From NCBI GenBank assembly GCA_029851415.1, contig CM056742.1:135272715-135336714 (forward strand): a stretch of 64,000 nt of DNA. The letters are read 5' to 3'. A program made the position numbers and the translations under genes. This document shows positions 1 through 12,500 of the stretch, piece by piece. Under the pieces are notes generated by a model. The model saw nothing but the letters and a program-made list of their open reading frames with translations. It was not told the origin of the DNA and searched no databases. Each line of letters begins with the position of its first letter. Positions within the stretch are counted from its first letter, which is position 1. This DNA is from Eretmocerus hayati. Taxonomy: Eukaryota; Arthropoda; Insecta; Hymenoptera; Aphelinidae.

Positions 1-68
1 AAACTTTGTTCTCAAGATGATCTTGCTCGGACAGTGGTGCATTTAATTACAACTTCGCGCACAGTTGC

Positions 69-287
69 AAAAAATAGTATACGCAACACGTGCGAGAAGT
101 TTCCGCACACGTTGCCAACTCGCGCGAGAAGTAACATTTACATGCTCGCGAAGCGAGCGTGCGTAAATATGTACTTCTAGGTGTGCGAGAAGTTTCGAAG
201 TGTGCGTAAATGTTACTTCTCGCACTCGTTTGGCAACTTGTGCGGAAATTGACCTTCTCGCACTTGTTACGTAATATACTATTTTTT
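69..287. mobile_element. palindromic MITE-like element
   Basis: Bases 69-141 and 206-287 are imperfect inverted copies, both running from AAAAAATAGTATA inward to GAAGTAACATTTAC. They enclose a short centre with a second small palindrome (GCTCGCGAAGCGAGC). No coding potential is visible. It lies about 110 bp beyond the beat stop codon, so it may be in the 3' UTR or just downstream. Confidence 0.75.
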
Positions 288-393
288 ACTCGATGTTATA
301 GATAAAATGCAAAGCAGTGTCGGCTCATGTTCAAATACAAGCTTTGGCATAAATGTTGTTCATCAGTCACGAAAGTATTTACGATTTACTATG

Positions 394-551
394 CTACTCA
401 TTGCAAATCGTACCTGATTTGATTCTAGAGCTCATAGCAATCAACAGGAGCAGAATAATACACGACGAAATCGACCATGGTTCGACTTTTGCATTCCTCA
501 GAATGTGATTGGGTCCACTATGTGTCATCTTCTGACTCGTACACCCCTTTT
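394..551 (-). CDS. beat: beat exon 8: C-terminal hydrophobic tail
   Basis: With the acceptor at ..attggag, the phase fits exon 7 and the exon encodes 51 residues ending in a hydrophobic run (CIILLLLIAM) and a short polar tail before TAG at 394-396. The run is short for a membrane span and could be a GPI-attachment signal. A better-placed AG seven bases upstream (exon start 558) would instead read 13 residues, DWRKGVYESEDDT, to a stop at 518-520. I cannot decide between the two without transcripts. Confidence 0.6.
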
Positions 552-3500
552 CTCCAATCTATGAGCCGAGGCCAGAAGAAGACCAACGCACTTTCCATCA
601 TCATTCTTCATGCGAGTTCCCTCAATTATTTGGAATGAAAATTAGTATTCTATGCAAAACTCACAATTCATGAGAATATTTGGATCGTTCCTTTCGGAGT
701 TTCCAGTTAAAGACGTTGCCCCTTATGATTTCACACTCAATACATGGTGTATCTATGTATCTTTGACATCGGAATGAATGTAATTCACAAACGTTTGGCC
801 GAAACTATAATATTTATGACTGTCACTGTTTTCCGCAATTCATATTTAGAAGCCTAACGAGTCGACTAATTTGAGTCGCAATTAGACCTCGCATAACGTC
901 ACAAGAGAAATGAGATCTTAGTGGTTGGCCGCAGACACGAGGAGTTATAATTATAATTATCATTTTTTTCTCAGAGTTATAAAACGAGCGTGCCTTGCGA
1001 TGAGATCGACAAAGTACGGCAACATATATTTTGAAATAAGAGTGTTACGGTTTTCTGAATTCTGCTTGGTTCTTTCATACGATATCGAACACTTGATGTT
1101 GTGAGTTTGAATAATAATGATGGACAAAACATTACCATTCAGAAGAAACATAGTCGGGAGAGGATGAAGTGAGCTATTGGAATACTTACCGTGAATTTCA
1201 GTCATCCTAATGTCTCTGAATGGTTGCTTTACTAACGACGAAGTTTGTACCGTTGATGTGCACCTGCAAAAATTGAGAACAGTCGGTCTTACTTTTGCTG
1301 TTTGTACTATTGATAAATCTAGTGGCGATAGACGGAGACGCTGCTTGTGAATGAATTGTGATTAGGAAATGAGAGACAAATTGAATAGCAGAAACTTCAG
1401 TCCGTGTATTTTTGTTGAAGGTAGCAGCAGATTGTAACTGGATACATACGAAGACAGTCTTATTCAATCAAGTTTGTTCATGATTTTCAAATAAAACTTT
1501 GTTCCATTGAACAACAGTCTGCAAAATTTTCTCAGCGAATATGATTAAAATAATGGATCAAAAGCATGACCAACAAAATAATTCCGAAAGTCAGGAGTGA
1601 GAGAACTTTGAGTAGTTTATGTGCTCTGTGAGAAAAAATTCATAAAATCAGATTCATCGTCTGAAAGTTGACATCACAAGGTTAGAGGGTTTTTTGTGAT
1701 TCGAAACGATTTTTCTCTGTCTTTAGAAATATCTTCTTACAGTGTAGCGATATGGACTCGGAGATCAATGAAACAGTGATTGAGTATAGCATAAACCGAT
1801 TTTAGGAATAACGAGAGAGTCTTACTTGATTCTTATACTGCTCTGAGTCATGTGAGCTGGACTCAGTTGTAACTTTAAGCTAGAACGACTGCTGTAGAGG
1901 TTACGAGATTTCATGGTCTCTTCTGAGTCCGGTTCAATCTGCAAGTAGAAGAAACGAAACCGTGGTTGTAAAGTATTCAGCAGAGCCAATGAGTTCTCCT
2001 GATGTAGGTGATGAAGAATGTTGAAGAAATTAAAATTTGCAATTGGAGATAGCAGAAATCTTTTCCGTCTTCTGAACTAATCGTGTATATCGTGAAAAGT
2101 ATATTCAGTTTCAGTCTCATAGAAGAATTTCTTACATGTGTGAATGAGACTAATTGTAAGATTGTATTATTTCCCTCTGCTCCAAAAAAAAGTAACTGCG
2201 GAACGGGGTGACTTTCGTGGACTACTCGCCAATATTTTTTCCATGTTTTCTCACTCGCATCAAAGATTTTTGGAAGTGAGTTGATCACGAGGAATGAAAC
2301 AGCTTTTGTCGATGCTTGAAGAGACGAACGTTTATTCCAGGGCGTAGCACCATTTGGCCCATGAAGCATTTTATCACAATTTTCTCCCAAAAATTCACGA
2401 AAGCAGACCATGCAGGTGGTCGTATATTCGAAAAGTGTATACCCTGAAGTCGGAATAATGATAATATTATTTCCCTTGGCGGAATCATTCGGTGTAATCG
2501 CTTGATATGTAAAACGAGAATTTGTAATTTACGTGACATTTTCTCGTTGGAATGCGTTCATTTTGTTGAGTGAGCAGCCTTTGTGTCTCGCATTCTTTTG
2601 CGAGAAATTGAAAAGAATGGATTTTCATTCATTTCCCTCTCTTCCGTTTGAAAAAGGAAATTCAGAAATAATAGCATAGCTACTGCATTTGGTATCCACG
2701 TAATGTATCATGTGGTTTGAAAGAAATGTCTGCATGTGTAGAAACTTGCATCAACTCATTCGTTGTTATTTTCATCATGTTATTCACATCATTACATTCC
2801 AATGATCTGCGGTTATACTTTTCAGATACATCAGGATTCCAGAAGAGGATGAGAATTGGACAAGGAATACGAGCAATCGTATGCCTTCGTCGTTCCTCAC
2901 TCTGCAACTGTACCAAGATTGTCAAGTGCATTTTCACCATATGGAACTTGTAGTGATGAACCAGTTGGAACTACGTAAAAAATTATCAATGTATGAAGAT
3001 AATTCCCCATACTCGATTGAATTCTAATTTAATAATCTAGGCAGAAAGATAGGGTGAATGATCAACCAAGTGGCTCAGGAATAATGCAATGTAAATGGAA
3101 TAAAATGAAAGTCAGGGTCGGAATTCAGAAAAAGCAGAGATATTATATGAATCAAATCAACTTACCGGAACATCATTTATGAACCACTGCAAGTGAGCCG
3201 CTGGATGAGAGAAGTCACTGGTACAATTGAGAGAAAGAATATCACCTGTAGCATAAATTCTGTCCACTCCAGTGATTTTTGGCTTATTTCGTGGGAGCTC
3301 TGAAACCAAAAAAGTTTGACAAAAAATCAATAACCTATTTCAATGGCAACTAATCATGGGTACTCTTTCCTATTGCTATTTGAAGGAGACCGATTTGCAG
3401 GAGAAAATTTGCAATGGCATCGAATGGAGTTCGATTCAATATAATTCTACTCAGCTGAGATTTCCTGCTAGACTGATAAATGAGACATTTTAAAACAGCG

Positions 3501-6500
3501 ATTCTCAACTCACGATAAATATTGATGACAGAATATGCCGGATGAAATTTTGGGAGATAATTTGGAGGTTTCGAGTATTTCAAAAATATTTTAGATAGCA
3601 AGGTTATGGGAGGGCTATAAGATTGAGGTTGGAAACTCATTTTATTGAGATGGATTTCCTGATGAATTCCAAATGTGACTCAGGATATTTTTTTCCAATT
3701 GCCAAGAATTCGAAATGGATTATATAAGCTGTCTGATCTAACAAATTGTACATATCCAAGATAGAATTTTTTTTTTCCAAAACGAGCTTTGCATATTCTG
3801 ATCATAACTCCTTTGCGACTGGCACAAATCACTAGAAGTGCTTGATGATATATATATTTTTACTCCAGTCATTCTCACGGAGTGGTGTGGAACGATAACC
3901 ATAAATATCTTTTGCATAAACAATTACCACGTGGATGGAGGAATGATGAAAACTTGAAAGTTTTGAGACACGTTCGTGTATCTTGCAGGGGTTTCGTATT
4001 ACCCAAGCAAGACGCGCGTACTCATTTTGGACGCTGCCAGAGTAACATGTATTCGGTCTCTTTGTTTAACAATATAATTCTCTACACTGCTATTCATTGT
4101 TCTCAAGATGAAGCCGGAGAATCTTTCTTCTTATTTTAACTCATAATTTTTACATTTTTGAACACAGATTGTCCGCCGAAAACCCTTTGACATATTTCAT
4201 TAATTTTTTCTCCTCCTGTCATGATTCTCCAAGCTTCCCGGAGCAACTTTGAAGATTCATCCAGAGACCTCACTGAATGTTAGGTTAGACATACATTATT
4301 GCCATTAGACTTACCTAATACTTCCATAAGCGATTCGCCCTTCACGGACTTGAATGGGGGAATATCAGTGTTCACTTCACATGCATAATATCCCGTTGAA
4401 TCAAGATTCACATTCTGAAGGAAGAGATCCTTGTGATTGGATCGTCTTGGCTGCAACAGAAGAATTTGAAGCAAATATGAGGTCCAGATTCGCTAGATTT
4501 CTGCCATAATGATCCGACTTAGTTGTATACATCGGAAATGTTGGAAACTATGTCGTTTTTCAAGGAAAGTTTCCGTCTGGCACATGTATATCAATATTCA
4601 AGAAGCTCTGGATTGGAACTGTACAGTTCAATTTCAAGTTCCTAAAGAGCTGCTGATGGTATTTCCGAGTCTGTTTCTTCTTTTGACTTCATTGAGGAGA
4701 TTATTCCAATGTCATCCTCGAGATCATACTAATGGAATCTGGTTCCGAAGGATGACACGGCAATACATCACAGCGAGTGAAAACAATGTCAAAAGCTTCC
4801 AGGATACCCGAACGGTTTTTATGACATTGTAGAAACTCTTAAAATCAGACTAATCGTTCAAAAGTTGACATTACAAGGTTAGGGAATTTGTTGTGATTCA
4901 GTACAATTCTCTCCTAACTTTGAGAATTTTTCTCACAGCGGAGAATCTAATTCTAGCTTACACCGATTTGGCTTGGACTAATCTATCTAATGTGATTCCA
5001 CCAAAGTGGACTTTGGTGTCATGGAGGTGAAAGCCGAGGTGGAAGCAAAAGCTGGGCACCTGGGGTAAAAAAATTGAATTCCTGTCATAGAAATACTGAT
5101 GTTGTAAGATACGTTTCGAGCCTCACCAAAATAATTTAGAGATTGAGGTCACGATTGAAGTTCGTAGAATAAGATCCATGACGTCAGAGGATATTTTTGC
5201 TAAATTTCATTAGACAAGTCGACAAATTGAGAGACGCAAGAGTTACGCATATGTCTTCGATTTCTCTGCGTACTCTTTTAGTTTTGCCCGAAAATTGAAT
5301 TGTTTAATACTTATCACCTTTTTGGCCTCCCCATTCTGTTATTTGGTCTTGATTACGAACTTGTTTGCGACGGATTAGAACGTATTGGGGGGTTGTTCAC
5401 ACTAACTGATCACACCTATGTAGTTTTTATTCAGAGTATAATAAAAATTGCAGACTGGTTACATCCGCCCCTGCACTATTACAACGTGAATGGAATATAT
5501 CCCTCAAATGACCGCTCTGAACATTGGAGTCCCAAGAAAAGTTTCACTTCGATCAGCACTTGAACGAACTAACAAGGAGAGTCCGGAGTCTCCGGGTCCT
5601 GAAATCTCACCAAAATTTTTTCACAGTCTCGTACCACCTAGGAAATGGAGAATCCAGAGTAACTCCGTCAAATGGGCCTCCTATTCTGAGCTACGAGTAA
5701 AAATGTTAGCATCGTCAGTATATCTATATATATCACTTTTTAACATGGGCCTATATGGGCAATGTTAATGTCATGGGCTGTAACTTTGAACAGGCGGCCC
5801 ATTTGACGGAGTTACTCTGGATTCTTCATATTTTAGGTAATACAAAACTGTAAAAAATTTTTGGTGAGATTTCAGGACTCGGAGACTCCGGACTCCCCTT
5901 GTAAGTGCTAGGGGAATTCGACATTAGTCTTTGGTTGTGAAGTATTTTCCATACATAAATAGAGCATCCCCTACACTAGGACTCCCTTAGCGCATTAACA
6001 GATGAGATACCCCGATCTAAGAATCTATGAAAAAGAAACATGAAATGCAACTGCACGGATCAGCAGTGTCTTATCACAGTATACATATTCCGTATCTGAC
6101 TCTCATTCAACCCTCAATCCTCAGATGGAAAAATGAGCAACCAAACTTCATTGATCTACAAATGAGGTTAAAATTTGCACTTTTTGATTGATTTTCGTCG
6201 AGCATTTCGTTTCAAGCCTCATCAGGTGATCCGCAATCAGACCGGCAGTGGTTTCATCCGCTCACGGTTCAGAAACCTTCCATCTTTACATAGCCTCGGA
6301 GAAATGAAGAAATTGTTTCAAACTTAATTGAGTGGTCGAACGAATCACCAAGTTATCTACAGACTGAATTTGAAAGGAGCAGAGAGTTCGATACGAGATG
6401 GAAAACAGAATAAGGAAAAAGTGAGAGTACAAAACTTCCTGAATACTTCCAGTAAGTCGATCACAATTTATTCCACAAAACTTTTTCAATTGCGAAAGAA

Positions 6501-9500
6501 CGCGTAAAAGCCCAAGAGCGATGGCGGCGGGTTACTATGTAGTCGAGTGGTAACTCTTGGCTATCCCGCGAAGAAGCCCAGACCCCATTCACCTTCCTTC
6601 GAAGCGGAATCATTTTCGAGATTTACTATCTCTTGTTATTCAGACACGAGTGACCTTTTCTCAGCCCATTTGGAGAGTTTCCATTGTAACCATAACCAGT
6701 CTAAACTGCACGGTAATGACAGTGCAGGATCGGAGATTCGTTTGGTAGAGTATTCAATTGAATAGATCAATAATCATACAAAAGGAACCTGGGGATCCCT
6801 GTCAATGAGAGATTGGTTACGTCCACGTCTCGCTGGTCGGACACAGAATTTTCTCAGTGGAAGCAGAGTTTCTCAACTTGATGGAGTCGGTAAAGGTTCC
6901 GCTGACGGTCAACCTTGGTGCGGCACACGAACACCTTGCTCCGAGCACGACCACGGTTTTGATGATCCATTCGCACGTGCTCGGACCTTATGTGGATCGA
7001 ACTTATTAAGCCGGTTGCGGGCTCGGTGCTGGATTTGGCAAACAAATAACTCGAATGTCATCAAGGTTCAATTGCGATTCGTCACCAGGACGTAACGCGA
7101 ATACAACACAGACTCTATCGCTCATGACATTGAGCAGAAACGCGAAACGAAGTACTTGATCGAGGCGTCGACGAGCGTGACGACACCAGGGGGTCGATTT
7201 TAGATTTCGGTCTAGACCAGTCGCGCGGGTCTAGTGACCAGAATTTGTCAAGGTAGCGAGCGACCTGCGCGTTGATTCGCGATTCCATCGTTCCTCGCTC
7301 CGCGAACCTTGGGTTAGGTTAGCTCGTATAGCTGCGTTCTGCAGTTTTGTGGTATACTGTATACGTGATTGTTATCAAATAAACATAAATGAATGTTTAT
7401 TTGACAATCATGACCATGCTGTTGTCCGGCGTGAGGTTGAAAAGTGTTGATGGAATATATCCATCAGTGAGAGTTTCATCTCTTTTTGATCAAATATGAT
7501 TGACTGTCGTGATGCTGTAAAAATGAAACATTTTTTTGCGAGCTCCACTGTCACATACAGTATCACGACAGTCAATCATATTTGATCAAAAAGAGATGAA
7601 ACTCTCACTGATGGAGATATTTCATCAACACTTTTAAACTTCACGCCGGATAACAGCACGGTCATGATTGTCAAATAAACATTCATTTATGTTTGTTTGA
7701 TAACAATCACGTATACAGTATACCACAAAACCGCAGAACGCAGCTATACGAGCTAACCTAACCCAAGGTTCGCGGAGCGAGGAACGATGGAATCGCGAAT
7801 CAACGCGCAGGTCGCGCGCTACCTCGACAAATTCTGGTCACTAGACCCGCGGGACTGGTCTAGACCGAAATCTAAAATCGACCCCCAGGGCACTTGGTAT
7901 AATGGAGCAGCGTGATGGCTACGTATGAGCCGAGTGTTGTGGAGAGTGCGTCACGACGACGTTTCGAGTTCAGACTAGGATGCCAAACTTGGTTTGCCAG
8001 GGTTTATATAGGCAGGCTGAGCCACAAAAAGTGTTCAACGGTAAGCAAGGTTACAGCACATGGAAAACTCCATGTATAACATGCGGATGCGTGATGTGAT
8101 TTGTGAGGTGCGTAGCGGTGTGTGTCGATTCACGTTGAAAAAGTCATACGTGCATGAGCGTTACGATAAACTAAGTTGTGTAACTGTAACAGGCGTTCCT
8201 GGACAAAAATATTGGTAAGTAACGTTCCTTCGCGATATGTGTATAAAGTAAGCGCAACTGCAATCTGCATTTAGTATGCAAGAAGGTGCATAATTTACGC
8301 ACTGAAGCGTTTTGAAAATCGTGTGATCTTTAGTCGATGTCATTGAAGTAACGGGTTGCCACGTTACTCTTGTGTGTACTCAGGTCGTCTCATTACTTGT
8401 GGGCGTAATATGTGTATCGCGATACAAATTTGGGTAACAGTTTGCCACGTTACTAAGCTTGTAAAGGGGTGCCTCCTTATAATGGTGTGAGTTGTGTCGT
8501 GTACAATTATATCGCGTTGACCTGACGTATGGTATATGTGTGATGTGTTAAAGCGTGAATTGAATATGCTCGTCGATAAATGGAAGAAAGTGCGCGCATA
8601 GTTAATGGGGGGTTGTTGCGGTGGAGAAGGACGTAAGAGGGTCGTTTTGAGAAAATTGATGAATAATAAATCAAACTCATTTTAGAGACATGATTGAGCG
8701 GAACTTCCTGGCTTATTTCAAAGAGGATGACATCCTCAAATTATGACTACAAGCATCGGAGGATTAGATTCGATTTCATGGATTATACAGCCATTCAAAA
8801 AAATGTAGTTACGCCCTTTTTCCGAATCACGGTCGAACTTTTGGTGCACTTGACGCACAAAACGTTGAATCGAATCCCAACATCGGATCCAATCACTCGT
8901 AAAATGCACGAGCATGCTCATGAATACCTACTGGAAGATTTTTCATATTAGTAAAGTTTTTCGACCCAGGCTCAGGAGCTCTGTACTCCCGGAAAGCTTA
9001 ATATGGATGCCGGACGGTATGGAAAGTCTAAATTCACTGTATTGATGTTCAGAAACCTATTTTGAAAGTAGATGAAGATGTCCTGATACTTCAAACCCAC
9101 AACAATAAGTTTCCGTGATGAGAAGGAATTTTGAAAATTTTTTCATCGGTTATTACGCCCTTTCTCCGAAAAGTTATGTCCTTTTGAATTTAATCTCTCA
9201 GGAACTCACGTCATTCCAGGTTTGAATCTGTCAGTTAAGCCCTTCCTCCATATCATCGAAAAAGTTGCGATGGCGTAATAGCGTTCACGCCTTTTTGATT
9301 TTTCTTACTGCAGTTACGCCCTTCTTCCATATTCCCAAGGACTGATCAAAGTAGTTACGACCTTTTGAATTTTTTTTTCTACTGCACTTACGCCCCTTTT
9401 GAGGATTGGTATAGTGGAGTGCATCAACGTGAACTTTGAAACAATTCTGAGCGATTCTTTCCATTTTTGTGTATTGAAAGAAGTAGTTTCCCACAGTTAT

Positions 9501-12500
9501 CTTGATCATATTTCCTTTGTTCAAGATACAGCCATCCTATGAATTCCACCAAAGAATTGAATGATTTTAAAAACAGCAGTTGAAAAGTAACGCCTTTCCA
9601 AAGCAGTTTACATAACTACGATTCCTTTTATTTCTCGTGGGCATTACATCATTGATGGAACCACAGAATTTTTTCAGCTCTTTTCAGAGCATTTAGGAGA
9701 AAGTATCCTCGCCTCGTAAGAAAGTCCGCTTGAAAAGAGCCATTTGCTCAATAGATTTCCTTGTATAATTCTGAATGTTGGAATCCTCTTATCATCTCAC
9801 GAATAATTGCCAAGAGGACTTTGAGAATCAAAGCATCTTGCGCACACTCTCTTCGTTCAGGAAAACTTTCTCCCCAACACTTCCGTTCTTGTGCTTATGT
9901 ACTCAAAGTATATACGAATGGGGTATATACAAGTATTTATACGTTGCAGGACAAGTTGTCGGGAATGAACAGAAGTATCAAAACTGTAGGTGAGCTCACG
10001 TAAATAAGGTGGAATTTTGAGAATAAGATCACAGCTCCCAACTTAGATGGTGTGGAGGACGGGTCCTATTTTATTTTTGCAAAGTACTCCGACAGTTTGG
10101 AAGATGTCTCTTTCAATTTTTTTGAAGCAGATAATGGTCAACTTATAGTACGAGAACACCCTCATCTATTTTCAGAATCTGGTCGATGAAAATTTGAAGG
10201 AAGGGACATTTTTTGGTCTGCTTTGAGCATTATATATTATATACATTGAATTTTCTCCTGTCCTAAACTTTTCCAAGTTATCCAATTCATTGGTTTCGGT
10301 GGTTCAGGGAAACATTCTAATATACCCATGAAAGACTCTAATTGTAATGTGAGATTTTGAAAGCACTGGATCCCCTAACAGATTTTATATTTCCATCGAA
10401 CTAAAATTAGGCCACTCAGATCATCAATTGACCGATACAAATTTGATCAATTGTGCCCTGATTGAATACTCATTTGGGGTCACTGATGATGCATTAAATT
10501 CTTTAAATAGTAACTTCGGTCAGATTACATCATCCGGAGTACATCGAGATGAATCGAAATCGTGTACCACTTCCTTTGGAAAAGAAACTTGGACGAATAA
10601 AAATACTAAGAAAGTAAGATTCAAGTAAAGAGGAGAAGGTAATAGAAGAGAGCTCCGTGGATTTTTATAGACGGAGAAATTGTTCCTCTATCTTCCCCGC
10701 TCCAAACTTTCCTTCTTTTCAGAAGTTGTAATACTATATTCCCTTTTCACGTAGCACCCTCTTTTACCGCTGTTTTCTCTTTTCACCCACGCTCTCTTCC
10801 CACTGCCTATTGGAGCAAGTCCGCTAGCATCCCTTTCCAAAGCGACTAGATGGTTCTTATATTCTCGTCGTTCTACAGAAACTTGGCTTCTTCAGCTCGA
10901 TTTTTTATCTTCATAGCCTCTCACGCAGCGCTCAACGACCAATTTTGCGTGAATTCGCTCACCAAACAGATTCTGATGCCTCGTTGAGATATTGGACTAT
11001 TGCACTCTCATGGAGAAGACATTTACATGTTAGTATGTAACTTTGATAAGGCTAATGATCCTACAGGGATGTTTTCATATAAATTACATGTATCCATACT
11101 TATTTATTGAATAGTGTTCCTTCTCATGGGACCATTGATATAATTTGATTTCGAATAGTACTTCCATGATAGTCTACTGAAAAGTAACAAACATAACCCC
11201 TTCCCAAAGGTCAAATCAATAGTTGAACATTTTTCAGGAACCATGTGCTCATAGCTTGAGTTTACTCGTCATCTATAGGTTTTTATAGAAATATTTTCCC
11301 ACATGGCCAAACTTCTTGTCTTAATACAGTCTTGATATATTCGCAGTATCTGCAATGATCATTAGCAAAAAGACCGCGCATTAGTGTGCTCGATCCAAAT
11401 TGACTCAACGATTCAGTTGCATAGCGCACTTCGGAGGTTGAACGTCAAAGAGGACACGAACTCGGGCATTATTCCATCTGGATCGATCTGGCAAAGGCGA
11501 AATAGGTAACAAACATATAGTCAACAAGGCAAACGCACAAAGCAAGACGGACGTTTGGCCGGTGACAGCCCGATGCCAAGAGCCTCTCGATAAGCCGTTG
11601 CCTCGAGAGAATGCACTCCTGTGCATTCCTTTCAACTCTCCGCCTAACTCAAGTCTCTTGGCTCGTGTTTCCAAGTGTGACAAGGTAAATGGTTCCAAAA
11701 TTGACTAGTTTCACAAGGTAAGATGAACATATCCTTGACGTTCGAATCGAGGACTTCTAACACCATCCGTAGATTCCAGAATTTATGAAAAAGAAGTAGG
11801 TGTCTGACGCCTGGCATGGTGGGTATTAAGTTGAAGAAGTCACTTAGATGACAATATTTCCGTGTTTGCTATGTATATCATATGGTATTTTCAAAACGAG
11901 ATGGGGGAACTCTGAGGAATTGATAACGGACTGAATAGTCTCAAAGAGAAAAGAGTAGGATACAGCATGCTCGTTGGTGGCTAGAAAAGTTATCACAGCC
12001 CCTTGAATCAGGAATATGGTAATGACTACAAGAGATTGATGGAGAGTTCTTGTGAAAAGCATCCTTTTGAATCCTATGATTTTATAGGTCATAGGTTTCG
12101 AAATTGCAAACTTGAAATTGGATGTGTACCAGGACCGCAATTCAATGCGTTCATGAAATTTTTTCCCATCCAATATTCCAAAATGTGATGCAACCACGAA
12201 TCAAAACAAATATTACTCAAATAGAGCACTCTTTTAGCACAGGCATTCAATACCGTCAACTGGGATAACTGGGTCCTCTATCACTTGTGAGTTTATTTAT
12301 AAACAGACTCATTTAAGAGTATGTTTCCAACTCAAAAAACAGTCTTTCGGACAAATGGGTGAGGTACCAACCTTTGCAGAGTGACTCCGAGGTAACTGAG
12401 TTAGATTCCACTTGTCTGTACAGATATCTAAACGAATCCATCATTACACTGGCGTACTTTCACCCAGTTTCCATTTTGTAGCGGAAAAACTGAAAAGTAT

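Noticed and set aside
2680..2970. A minus-strand frame after an AG (ttacgtag) in phase with beat exon 5, which might pass for the second half of Ig2
   Set aside because: It lacks the Beat S.L.L....H....IRIKC pattern. The exons at 1826-1938 and 1190-1263 fit in sequence, splice sites and phase.
7310..7325. TTAGGTTAG as evidence of telomeric DNA
   Set aside because: There are only two units, mirrored in the other arm of a transposon, with no array.
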